Positions 45,861 to 53,610 of a stretch of DNA of 64,000 bases are shown here, one piece after another. The translations under genes and the position numbers were made by a program. The DNA is from Microbacterium sp. APC 3901. Its GTDB lineage: Bacteria; Actinomycetota; Actinomycetes; Actinomycetales; Microbacteriaceae. The notes below the pieces were generated by a model, which was not told the origin of the DNA, did not search any database, and saw nothing but the letters and a program-made list of their open reading frames with translations. The DNA lies in the NCBI RefSeq assembly GCF_030407765.1, contig NZ_JASDCU010000002.1:248001-312000 (forward strand), in the 5' to 3' direction. The first letter of the stretch is position 1. Each line of letters begins with the position of its first letter.

Positions 45861-45920
45861 CCGCGGCATCCGTTCCTGACCCCCGGAATGAGGAGAATCA
45901 GAGCGGAACGGATGCCGCGG
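45861..45920. terminator. Long inverted repeat terminator between sbcD and the DHA2 gene
   Basis: A perfect 16-bp inverted repeat (CCGCGGCATCCGTTCC at 45861-45876 with its complement at 45905-45920) and a 28-nt loop. It starts 5 nt beyond the MFS stop codon, so it probably ends that transcript before it runs into sbcD. Confidence 0.7.
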
Positions 45921-45925
45921 ACGTC

Positions 45926-47371
45926 TCAGTGCGCGCCGACGGCGAGCCCCGGCTGCGACGGCATGAGCTCGTCCCTCGTGCCGCGCACCATGACTGCGGC
46001 GATCACGGCAGCGACGACCATCAGGATCGACGCGACGATGAAGACCCATCCGTAGGCGTCGGTCAGCTGCGACGGGGAGAGCTCGGTCTGCGCATGCCCG
46101 CCCACCGACGCTGCGTACACGGCCGTGAACACGGAGAGTCCGATGGATCCGCCGATCTGCATGGCCGAGTTGGCGACGGCCGATGCGATGCCCGCGTCGT
46201 GCGGTGCGACTCCGGTGAGCGCCAGGTTCTGCAGCGGGATGAACACGAAGCCCATGCCGATGCCGAGGAGCACGAGCGCCGGTGCGATCTGCGCGAGGTA
46301 CGCCCCATCGGGGGTGATCCCGGAGAGGAGGAACAGACCGGCTGCCGCGATGAGCGGCCCGACGATCATCATCGGACGTGGCCCGATCACCGTGAGGAGC
46401 TTCGTCGCGATGGGAGCGATGATCATCGTCGCGATCGGGAGCGGAAGGGTCGCCGCTCCTGCCTGGAGTGCGCCCATGCCGAGCACGAACTGGAGGTGGA
46501 AGGTCAGATAGAGGGTGGCGCCGATCATGATCGCGCCGGCTACCCCCTGGATCAGGAAGGCACCGCCCCTGACCCGGTCGGCCACCACACGCAGCGGAAG
46601 AAGCGGCTGCGAGACGCGACTCTCGACCCGCACGAACACAGCGAGCAGAACGACACCGAGAACGAGGAACGCGATGGTCAGCGGATCGCCCCAGCCGTTC
46701 TCGGCGAGGCTGAAGCCGTAGACGAGGGATCCGAGACCGAGGGTCACGGTGATCGCACCCCAGACGTCGTATCGATTGTCGCCCTCCGCCTTGCTCTCGG
46801 TGAGGAACAGCGCTCCGCCGACGAGGCCGATGGCGACGAAGAACAGGTTGACCAGCAGGCACCAGCGCCAGTCGGTGAACTCGGTGAGGAATCCGCCCAG
46901 CAACAGGCCTACGGCAGCGCCGGTTCCCGCCACGGTCCCGAAGACCGCGAACGCCGTGTTGCGCTCGCGCCCCGAAGGGAAGGTCACGGTGAGCAGCGCG
47001 AGAGCCGCCGGAGCGAGAAGGGCGGCGAAGACGCCCTGCAGGCCGCGGGCGAGGATCAGCTCCCACCCCGACTGCGCGAGGCCGCCATAGAGGGATGCGG
47101 CGCCGAAGCCCACCATCCCGATCATGAAGACGCGTTTGCGGCCGACGTAATCGGCGATCCGACCACCGAGCAGAAGCAGTGCGCCGAAGGCCAGGGCGTA
47201 GGCCGTGACGACCCACTGACGCTGGCCGTCGCTCATGCCGAGAGACGCCTGGGCTTGCGGCAGGGCGGTGCTGACGATGGTTCCGTCGAGAACGACGATC
47301 AGCTGCGTGAGAGAGATGACGACGAGCGCCCACCACCGGGTCTGGGGGCGGGCGCGCAGGGACGATGACAT
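45926..47371 (-). CDS. DHA2 family MFS drug/proton antiporter (EmrB/QacA-like)
   Basis: A 481-residue, 14-segment MFS protein. The DHA2 hallmarks are VVLDGTIVSTALPQAQ (motif D1), GGRIADYVGRKRVF (motif A), and VAGTGAAVGLLLGGFLTEFTDWRWCLLVN (motif C and following). Probable multidrug or antibiotic exporter. No TetR/MarR gene is adjacent; instead the ribosome-binding site is buried in an mRNA hairpin. Confidence 0.92.
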   Translation of the reverse strand: MSSSLRARPQTRWWALVVISLTQLIVVLDGTIVSTALPQAQASLGMSDGQRQWVVTAYALAFGALLLLGGRIADYVGRKRVFMIGMVGFGAASLYGGLAQSGWELILARGLQGVFAALLAPAALALLTVTFPSGRERNTAFAVFGTVAGTGAAVGLLLGGFLTEFTDWRWCLLVNLFFVAIGLVGGALFLTESKAEGDNRYDVWGAITVTLGLGSLVYGFSLAENGWGDPLTIAFLVLGVVLLAVFVRVESRVSQPLLPLRVVADRVRGGAFLIQGVAGAIMIGATLYLTFHLQFVLGMGALQAGAATLPLPIATMIIAPIATKLLTVIGPRPMMIVGPLIAAAGLFLLSGITPDGAYLAQIAPALVLLGIGMGFVFIPLQNLALTGVAPHDAGIASAVANSAMQIGGSIGLSVFTAVYAASVGGHAQTELSPSQLTDAYGWVFIVASILMVVAAVIAAVMVRGTRDELMPSQPGLAVGAH

Positions 47372-47697
47372 GGAAGAACCTCCGGTGTCGGGGACGATGC
47401 CGGAGGTTTCGAGCCTCGGACCAGCGCGCGTCAGCGCCTGACCACCTCAGCCGACGGGGCTGAGCAGAGCATCCATATTACCCGAGATGAGGCTGTGGGA
47501 TCGTACGCGGAAGGTCCCCTGACCCACCCTCGTCACGATGATCGACACGTGGTGATGCGAGATGCGCGATGCGCGATCACATGTGCGGCGTGCAGGGCTG
47601 CGCGATGCGAATCAGGGCTGCCCTCCGCCCGACATGAGCCGGAATTGCCCCTCCGGCTGGGGGTGTGCCCGCCTCGTCGTGACTACCGACTTCCGCT
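47372..47697. other. Intergenic region, 326 nt
   Basis: The MFS leader occupies about 47372-47490. The rest (47490-47697) contains a GATGCG/GCGATG-rich stretch near 47555-47605 but no gene or regulatory element I can support. An open frame at 47495-47818 has no ribosome-binding site and runs antisense into the DIP1984-family gene. Confidence 0.5.
47377..47476 (-). promoter_or_regulatory. Leader with ribosome-binding-site-sequestering hairpin upstream of the MFS gene
   Basis: On the minus strand a perfect 9-bp hairpin (AACCTCCGG at 47377-47385 pairs with 47400-47408) buries the GGAGG ribosome-binding site, which lies 7 nt before the start. An upstream perfect 7-bp hairpin (47446-47452 / 47458-47464) overlaps a 13-codon ORF from ATG 47472 (MLCSAPSAEVVRR, stop at 47431). 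A -10-like TAATAT (47480-47475) precedes it. GAGGT in the first hairpin's distal arm can pair with ACCTC of the second. The topology resembles erm-type translational attenuators; this is inference. Confidence 0.45.
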
Positions 47698-48165
47698 CTA
47701 CTCCTCCAGATCGTGGAGCCAGTTCGCCTGCTGGATCCGATTGTCGAGTTCGCGCAGCTCCTGCGCGACCGTATCCGCGCGCGAGCGCAGCTCGGCGACG
47801 GGAAGCGCGGAGATCTGACGCAGCTCCGACCGCATCTGACGCAGGAACTGGTCGTTCGCCCCAGATGCCGCCGCGGCGGCGTCCGCGAGCAGCGAGTGCT
47901 GCAGCCGGAGCACGTCGCGGGCGGCGAGGGCATCGGTCATGGTGCCGTCAGTCCCCAGATCCAGACGCGAGTTCGTCGCGTTGATCCGCCGGATGAGGTC
48001 GCGGAGCAGAAGCAGATCGGCATCCGCCTGGAGGATCAGGGCGGCAGCATCCTCCGCGGGCTCCTCGCCCTCCTGGTACCTGGCGTTCGCCGTGATGCGC
48101 GCACGCAGCTGCTCTATGCGACGCTGCAGATCTGCGCGGGCCGTGAGTGCCTCTGCGAGTTTCAT
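47698..48165 (-). CDS. DIP1984 family protein
   Basis: A 155-residue, mostly helical protein: MKLAEALTARADLQRRIEQLRARI start, the NARYQEGEEPAEDAAAL segment and the LIRRINATNSR motif are characteristic of the DIP1984/septicolysin-like family. Predicted coiled coil; function unknown. Single gene. Confidence 0.88.
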   Translation of the reverse strand: MKLAEALTARADLQRRIEQLRARITANARYQEGEEPAEDAAALILQADADLLLLRDLIRRINATNSRLDLGTDGTMTDALAARDVLRLQHSLLADAAAAASGANDQFLRQMRSELRQISALPVAELRSRADTVAQELRELDNRIQQANWLHDLEE

Positions 48166-48218
48166 GACCTCATCCTGTCAGGGCGCCACCGGGTAACACA
48201 GCGTCACACGACGATGCG

Positions 48219-48536
48219 TCAGCGCGAGCGCAGCAGAGCCGCGTGCTCAGGGTGCGCCTCGAACCAGTCGGCGACATACCAGCACACCGCGTCGACCTTG
48301 CGGTCTCCGCGCGCCGCGATGTCGGCGACAGCGCCCTCCACGACAGTCCCCGCGTAGCCGTGGCCGCGGAAAGTGGGGATCGTGAAGGCTCTCGTCAGAG
48401 CCATCGTGCGTCCGTCGTCGCGGTAGTCGAGCACGCTCACGAGCTGCCCGTCGCGCGTCAGCGTGTACCGTGATGCGTCCTTCTCGTCGGTGAGGATGAA
48501 ACCGGATGCGAGCGTCGAAATGGTCACCCTCACCAC
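48219..48536 (-). CDS. Short GNAT N-acetyltransferase (YjdJ/GCN5-like type)
   Basis: About 105 residues. The acetyl-CoA-binding loop is FRGHGYAGTVVEGAV; the pattern SRYTLTRDGQLVSVLDYR ... VDAVCWYVADWFEAHPEH matches the short (~100-residue) GNAT group. The start is one of the clustered GTGs at 48536, 48533 or 48527; 48536 is best placed after a GGTGGGGGC tract. Substrate unknown. Confidence 0.8.
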   Translation of the reverse strand: MVRVTISTLASGFILTDEKDASRYTLTRDGQLVSVLDYRDDGRTMALTRAFTIPTFRGHGYAGTVVEGAVADIAARGDRKVDAVCWYVADWFEAHPEHAALLRSR

Positions 48537-48567
48537 GTTACGCCCGCCCCCACCACGGTCGGCCGTT

Positions 48568-48597
48568 TTGACACGCGCGGACTTCTTCCGACATAAT
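48568..48597 (+). promoter_or_regulatory. Promoter for a leaderless short ORF
   Basis: -35 TTGACA (perfect, 48568-48573), 18-nt spacer, -10 CATAAT (48592-48597). The ATG of the short ORF starts 7 nt after the -10, exactly where transcription should begin, predicting a leaderless mRNA. It is the best promoter match in the window. Confidence 0.8.
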
Positions 48598-48603
48598 CCC
48601 CCC

Positions 48604-48705
48604 ATGACTACCAACGCAAGCCCTTTGTCCGCCCAGGAGGCGAACAGGACTGCCGGGATGATGATGCCCGGTCGCGTTGGCATGTGTTGCCGAATGTGTC
48701 GCTGA
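48604..48705 (+). CDS. Leaderless Met/Cys-rich leader peptide (putative attenuator ORF)
   Basis: A 33-residue ORF ending G-M-C-C-R-M-C-R, with a Met triplet at 19-21. Eight of its last 15 residues are Met or Cys, and two of its three Cys codons are TGT, which is unusual in this GC-rich DNA. There is no ribosome-binding site; the ATG coincides with the predicted transcription start. This matches the polycysteine leaderless ORFs that act as cysteine-responsive attenuators in mycobacteria. The next gene, 152 nt downstream on the same strand, is a winged-helix regulator. Confidence 0.7.
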   Translation: MTTNASPLSAQEANRTAGMMMPGRVGMCCRMCR

Positions 48706-48857
48706 ACGAACAGCCACTCCGTCTGACCTGACTTCTCGCGATCTGCGAGGTATGGGTCATCGAGCATCCACCCTTTGCTCGCTCTTCCGGCTCGCCCGGT
48801 CATTCATGCAACGCATCAGAGCCTCTTCCCGGCTCACGTCCTGAGGACTTCATCATC

Positions 48858-49562
48858 ATGTCGAACACCGCACTTCTCGAGCGTCCCACCGCCACCGCAG
48901 CCGTCCGCACCACCGCCTCGGCACCCGCGACCGCCCCGCTCGACGCCGATCTCCCCGCCGTCCGCTCGCCCCGCGGCTTCGCCCTCTACGTCGGTCTCGA
49001 CGAGATCAAGGCAGCCGAAGCCGGAGTCAGCCTCCCCCTCCTGGTCGACGCCCTGCGCCGCACTCTCGCCGAGCTCGCACCCGGCGCCGAGACGCACGCG
49101 ACCGTCGCGCTCGCTCCTCATGGTTCAGGGGGCCGCGACCTCGACGTCGTGCGTCTCGCACTGCACGAGCCCGGTGCGATCGCCCGCACCAAGGCCGCCG
49201 CAGAAGAGGAGACCACCGACGAGGAGGGCGGCGTCGTCGTCGACATCTCTCGCAAGCGCGTGCTGATCGACGGAGAGTCCGCGGCGTTCACCTACAAGGA
49301 GTTCGAGCTGCTGCAGTACCTCGTGCTCCGCGAGGGTCGCACGATCGAGCGCAGCGAGCTCGTCTCGGCGCTGTGGCAGGCGCAGGACGACGAGACCCCC
49401 GGCGAGCGCACGATCGACGTGCACGTACGGCGTCTGCGCGCGAAGCTCGGTCGCTATGAGGACATCGTCCGCACCGTGCGCGGCATCGGCTACCGCTTCG
49501 ACCGCCACGCCGACGTCGTCATCCGCTACGGCCACGGCACCCCCTCTCCCGACCGCTTCTGA
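48858..49562 (+). CDS. Stand-alone OmpR-type winged-helix regulator
   Basis: A 234-residue protein. The N-terminal ~110 residues are Ala/Thr-rich and then form an alpha/beta segment (GFALYVGLDEIKAAEAGVSL) that is not a receiver domain. The C-terminal Trans_reg_C domain (~120-215) is clear: FTYKEFELLQYLVLREGRTI, ERTIDVHVRRLRAKLG, TVRGIGYRFD. No phospho-acceptor domain or partner kinase is present. GAGGA lies 10 nt before the ATG. Its expression may be set by the Met/Cys-rich leader upstream. Confidence 0.85.
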   Translation: MSNTALLERPTATAAVRTTASAPATAPLDADLPAVRSPRGFALYVGLDEIKAAEAGVSLPLLVDALRRTLAELAPGAETHATVALAPHGSGGRDLDVVRLALHEPGAIARTKAAAEEETTDEEGGVVVDISRKRVLIDGESAAFTYKEFELLQYLVLREGRTIERSELVSALWQAQDDETPGERTIDVHVRRLRAKLGRYEDIVRTVRGIGYRFDRHADVVIRYGHGTPSPDRF

Positions 49563-49597
49563 CCCGAGTGTCAGGCCCGCCACGTATGGTGGGGCGC

Positions 49598-50557
49598 ATG
49601 ACCCTGACCGCGGATGCCGGAGCCGCCGACGCGGCTCTCTCCGGCGCACCCCGCGAGACTGTCTATCGGCCCGCGGCACCCGTGGATCTGCGCTCGACGG
49701 TCGGCATGCTGAGGCGTGGCCCCGGCGACCCGACCATGATGTTCGACGGCCCGGTGATCTGGCGCACCCTTCGGACTCCGCTCGGCGCAGCGACACTGGC
49801 GCTGCGCGCACAGAGCGGAGAGATCAGGGCCACCGCGTGGGGCGGCGGCGCTGAGCACGCGCTCGACACCGTGCCCGACCTGTGCGGCGCCCGTGACGAC
49901 GCTTCGGGCTTCGATCCCTCGCACCATCCACTGATCTCCGAGGTCGCCCGTCGTTCGCCCGGCATCCGCCTGGCTCGCACCGGTGTGGTCTTCGACGCCC
50001 TCGCGTGCGCCGTCATCGAGCAGAAGGTGACGGGCCTCGAGGCCTTCCGCGCGTGGAGGCTGCTCGTCACCAAGTTCGGCGAGCGGGCTCCCGGTCCGAC
50101 CCCGCGGCCGATGTACTCCGCCCCGACCGCGGCGCAGTGGCATCGCATCCCCTCCTGGGACTGGCATCAAGTGTCGGTGCAGCCGCCGCAGTCGAAGACC
50201 GTCGTGCGAGTCGCCGAGCGGGCCGACAGCATCTCCCGTGCGCTTCTGGCCGCATCCACCGGCGAAGAGCGTGACCGCGTGCTGACGAGCTTTCCCGGCA
50301 TCGGTGTGTGGACCTCGGCCGAGACCCGCATCCGGGCACTCGGCGATCCGGACGCAGTGAGCGTCGGCGACTACCACCTGGCCCATGAGGTCGGGTACGC
50401 GCTCACCGGGCATCGCACCGACGACGACGGGATGCTCGAGCTGCTCGCCCCCTGGGCCGGTCACCGCCAGCGTGTGATCCGCCTCATCTTCGCGAGCGGA
50501 GTGAGCGAGCCCCGACGAGGTCCACGACTCTCCCCTGAAGACCACCGCAGTCGCTGA
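49598..50557 (+). CDS. AlkA-like DNA-3-methyladenine glycosylase (HhH-GPD)
   Basis: A 319-residue protein: an N-terminal AlkA_N-like domain, then helix-hairpin-helix FPGIGVWTSAETRIRALG and the catalytic Asp258 in VSVGDYHLAHEVG. It removes alkylated bases from DNA in base-excision repair. ATG 49598 is preferred over the in-frame start at 49568 because of the GGTGGGGCGC just upstream. No Fe-S cluster cysteines. Confidence 0.88.
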   Translation: MTLTADAGAADAALSGAPRETVYRPAAPVDLRSTVGMLRRGPGDPTMMFDGPVIWRTLRTPLGAATLALRAQSGEIRATAWGGGAEHALDTVPDLCGARDDASGFDPSHHPLISEVARRSPGIRLARTGVVFDALACAVIEQKVTGLEAFRAWRLLVTKFGERAPGPTPRPMYSAPTAAQWHRIPSWDWHQVSVQPPQSKTVVRVAERADSISRALLAASTGEERDRVLTSFPGIGVWTSAETRIRALGDPDAVSVGDYHLAHEVGYALTGHRTDDDGMLELLAPWAGHRQRVIRLIFASGVSEPRRGPRLSPEDHRSR

Positions 50558-50594
50558 CCTCCCCCGCCGGGGGGATCGCCCCTAGGCTGAGCCC

Positions 50595-50792
50595 ATGTCG
50601 CGCAACGTGCTCCGCTTCTCCGTCACCGCAGGGCTTCTCATCCTCGGCGTCGTGATCGGCCTGATCTTCCAGAACGTCTGGCTCGGCATCCTGCTGGCCG
50701 CGATCGTCTGGCTCGGCTGGTTCATCGGCTACGAATCCCGCCGCGGCCGCAACGCCGGCGTCAACGACGAGGACCACGGCGTCGAGCTCTGA
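50595..50792 (+). CDS. Small two-segment membrane protein
   Basis: A 65-residue protein with two hydrophobic segments (VTAGLLILGVVIGLIFQNVW and LGILLAAIVWLGWFIGY) and an acidic tail (NDEDHGVEL). It resembles LapA/DUF1049-type tiny membrane proteins in size and layout, but I cannot assign a family. It follows the glycosylase on the same strand by 37 nt. Confidence 0.7.
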   Translation: MSRNVLRFSVTAGLLILGVVIGLIFQNVWLGILLAAIVWLGWFIGYESRRGRNAGVNDEDHGVEL

Positions 50793-50798
50793 GAGCCG

Positions 50799-51554
50799 TC
50801 AGTAGTACACGGCCAGAGGACCGGAGGGGCCCTCGACCACCTGCACCGAGGTGTCGAACACCCGGGTGAGCACCTCACCGGTCATGATCTCGGAGGGTCG
50901 ACCGAACTCCACGACCTCACCGTCTTTCATGGCGCAGATGTGGTCGGCATAATGCCCCGCGAAATTGATGTCGTGCAGCACGATGACGATCGTCCGCCCG
51001 AGTTCTTCAGCCGCCCGACGCAGGTGCTTCATCATCTGCACGGCATGCTTCATGTCGAGGTTGTTGAGTGGCTCGTCGAGCAGCACGAACGCGGTGTCCT
51101 GCGCCAGCACCATCGCGACGTAGGCCCGCTGTCGCTGGCCTCCGGAGAGCTCGTCGAGATAGCGCCCCTCCAGGTCGCCGAGGTCGAGGAAGTCGATCGC
51201 TCTGCTGATGATCTCCTCGTCGTCGCGGGTCAACCGGCCCTGCGAATGCGGGAAGCGCCCGAATCCGACGAGCTGGCGCACCGTGAGACGCGTCACGAAG
51301 TGGTTCTCCTGGCGGAGCACCGAGACGATCTTCGCGAGGTCCTTCGATTTCGTCGTCGCGACGTCGTATCCGGCGATCTCGATCGCCCCTGCGTCCATGC
51401 CGCCGAGGCGTCCGATCATGGTCAGCAGCGTCGACTTGCCCGCGCCGTTGGGGCCGATCAGCGCGGTTATGCCGCCGGCGGGGATCTCGAGGTCCACGGG
51501 GCCGATCGCGACCTCGTCGCTGTAGTCGCGGCGTACGCCGTCGAGTGTGATCAC
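50799..51554 (-). CDS. Iron-siderophore ABC transporter ATP-binding protein (FecE/FepC-like)
   Basis: A 251-residue ATPase: Walker A GPNGAGKST, signature LSGGQRQRAYVAMVLAQ, Walker B FVLLDEPLNNLD, H-loop VLHDINFA. The RQENHFVTRLTVRQLVGFGRFP stretch is typical of siderophore ATPases of the CeuD/FatE type. Its start overlaps the permease stop by 4 nt. Confidence 0.93.
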   Translation of the reverse strand: MITLDGVRRDYSDEVAIGPVDLEIPAGGITALIGPNGAGKSTLLTMIGRLGGMDAGAIEIAGYDVATTKSKDLAKIVSVLRQENHFVTRLTVRQLVGFGRFPHSQGRLTRDDEEIISRAIDFLDLGDLEGRYLDELSGGQRQRAYVAMVLAQDTAFVLLDEPLNNLDMKHAVQMMKHLRRAAEELGRTIVIVLHDINFAGHYADHICAMKDGEVVEFGRPSEIMTGEVLTRVFDTSVQVVEGPSGPLAVYY

Positions 51555-52576
51555 AGCCTGCCCTTTCTGAGGATGACGATGAGGAAGACGGTTCCGCCGA
51601 CGAGCTCGATGAGGATCGACACCATGCCCTGCGCGTAGAAGACGTTCTTCATCACGAAGTACGCCCCCGCGAGGATCGTGAAGGCGGTGAGCACCGCCAC
51701 GGGGAAGATGAGCCGATGATCGTACGTGTCGGCGAACTGGTAGGCGAGGGTCGCGACGAGGAAGCCGAGGAACGTCATCGGCCCCACGAGTGCGGTCGAC
51801 GTCGCCATCAGGACGGCGACGAGGAAGAGCACAATGTAGAGCTCGCGCTTGTGGTCGAGCCCGAGCGAGCGTGACACGTCAGGGCCGAGCGCGAGCAGGT
51901 TCAGCCTCCTGGACCTCATCCAGAGCAGCGCCGAGGCCGCGACGCACAGAGGGATCGCCAGAGGCAGGTACGACGCATCGGCATTGGAGACGTTGCCGAA
52001 CAGTCGCGCCGCGAGCACGTCGAACTCGCTGGGCGTGAGCAGCCGCTGCATGAAGGTGGAGATCGCCCCGAGGCCACCGCCGACGATGATCCCGATGAGC
52101 AGCATGATCTGCAGATTGCCGTATCGTCCCGACAGCAGCCATCCGTACAGCGCCATCGCGAGCCCCACCATGATGACCACCTGCAGGCCGAACTGCCAGA
52201 CGCCCTGGATCGCCACGAGACCGGCGACGCCGGAGAGGTACACCGTGGTCGTCTGCACGACGCGATAGAGCGACTCGAATCCCATGATCGACGGCGTGAT
52301 GATGCGGTTGTTGGTGACCGTCTGAAAGCTCACGGTCGCGATCGCCTGCGCCACCGCGACCACGGCCATCACGGTCACGTTCGTCACCCGGAGTTTCGCG
52401 ATGCGCCAGAATCCGGGCGATCCGATCGGCATCGGGTTCTCCCACGCGAGCAGAGCGAAGGCGAAGGCCACCGAGAGCACGAGCAGGACGCCGAGCACGA
52501 TGACGTACCGCCGCCGCGCGCGCGGCGTCGTGAAGGATCCCGAGGTGCGGGTGCCGACCGCTGTCGCGCTAGCCAC
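51551..52576 (-). CDS. Iron-siderophore ABC transporter permease (CeuC/FatC-like)
   Basis: A 341-residue FecCD-family permease with nine to ten membrane segments, GGGLGAISTFMQRLL and the LSRSLGLDHK-like cytoplasmic EAA equivalent (GPDVSRSLGLDHKRELYIV). The FLGFLVATLAYQFADTYDHR segment is typical. Overlaps the upstream permease gene by 8 nt. Confidence 0.9.
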   Translation of the reverse strand: MASATAVGTRTSGSFTTPRARRRYVIVLGVLLVLSVAFAFALLAWENPMPIGSPGFWRIAKLRVTNVTVMAVVAVAQAIATVSFQTVTNNRIITPSIMGFESLYRVVQTTTVYLSGVAGLVAIQGVWQFGLQVVIMVGLAMALYGWLLSGRYGNLQIMLLIGIIVGGGLGAISTFMQRLLTPSEFDVLAARLFGNVSNADASYLPLAIPLCVAASALLWMRSRRLNLLALGPDVSRSLGLDHKRELYIVLFLVAVLMATSTALVGPMTFLGFLVATLAYQFADTYDHRLIFPVAVLTAFTILAGAYFVMKNVFYAQGMVSILIELVGGTVFLIVILRKGRL

Positions 52577-53558
52577 GACGACGCTGCCTCAGCAGGAGCA
52601 GGATGAAGACGATCGCGCCGACGACGCCGAGGATCAGCGACACCGGCACCTCGAACGGCATGATGATCGTCCGTCCGATGATGTCGCAGACGGTGACGAT
52701 CGCGATGCCGAGCAGGCAGACCCAGGGCAGGTTGCTGCGCAGATCGTCGCCGCGGATCATCGAGACGACGTTGGGCACGATCAGCCCGAGGAAAGGAAGG
52801 TTGCCGACGACCACCGTGACGACGCCCGTCGTGACGGCGATGAGCGCGGTTCCGAGCAGGATCACCCGGTTGTAGTCGACCCCGACGTTCGTCGCGATCT
52901 CCTCCCCCAGCCCGGCGATCGTGAGACGGTCTGCGACGATGAAGACGACGACTCCGACGATCGCGACGATCCAGAGCATCTCGTACTGTCCGCGGAGCAC
53001 CGACGTGAAGCTGCCTGCGAACCAGACCCCGAGAGCCTGCAGCGAGTCGGTCGCGAGCGCGAAGTAGGTCGACACCGACCCGACGACGGCACCCAGCATG
53101 ATGCCGACGATCGGGACGATGAGAGACGACTTCAGCGAGACTCGCCGCAGGAAGGCGAAGAACACCATGGTGCCGATGAAGGCCGCGATGACCGCGCCTG
53201 CCATCCTCAGCGGGATCGAGGGGTTCGGAACGAGCACCATCACGGTGAGCAGACCGAGTCCTGCCCATTCGGTGGTGCCGGTGGTCGTGGGTTCGACGAA
53301 GCGGTTCTGGGTGAGCAGCTGCATCACCAGTCCGGCCATCGCCATCGCCGCGCCCGCGAGGACGAGGGCTATCGTGCGCGGGACGCGAGTGATCTGGAAC
53401 ATCTCGGCACCGTCAGCGGCCCCGGCGATGTCGTAGACCCCGGTGAAGAGGGACACGACGAGAAGGGCGACGACGACGAGGATGCCGACGAGGAGCTTGA
53501 CGTCGAAGAGCCGCCCGGCATACCGGGGCGGCTCGGTGGAGAACGCGGTGCGGGTCAT
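52569..53558 (-). CDS. Iron-siderophore ABC transporter permease (CeuB/FatD-like)
   Basis: A 329-residue FecCD-family permease: RVPRTIALVLAGAAMAMAGL start, TEWAGLGLLTVM, GLGEEIATNVGVDYNRVI and the LGLIVPNVVSMIRGDDLR motif. It forms the channel with the next permease. Second gene of the operon, 52 nt after the binding protein stop. Confidence 0.9.
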   Translation of the reverse strand: MTRTAFSTEPPRYAGRLFDVKLLVGILVVVALLVVSLFTGVYDIAGAADGAEMFQITRVPRTIALVLAGAAMAMAGLVMQLLTQNRFVEPTTTGTTEWAGLGLLTVMVLVPNPSIPLRMAGAVIAAFIGTMVFFAFLRRVSLKSSLIVPIVGIMLGAVVGSVSTYFALATDSLQALGVWFAGSFTSVLRGQYEMLWIVAIVGVVVFIVADRLTIAGLGEEIATNVGVDYNRVILLGTALIAVTTGVVTVVVGNLPFLGLIVPNVVSMIRGDDLRSNLPWVCLLGIAIVTVCDIIGRTIIMPFEVPVSLILGVVGAIVFILLLLRQRRRG

Positions 53559-53610
53559 CGTGAGACGCCGACCAGCGGCATCCGCCCTCGAGCGGATGCC
53601 GCTGAGCGAC

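Noticed and set aside
45861..45920. Perfect 16-bp inverted repeat as possible insertion-sequence ends
   Set aside because: The repeats enclose only 28 nt, with no transposase or target duplication; its position just after a stop codon fits a terminator.
47495..47818. Plus-strand ORF in the gap beside the DIP1984-family gene
   Set aside because: No ribosome-binding site; half of it is antisense to a well-supported gene.
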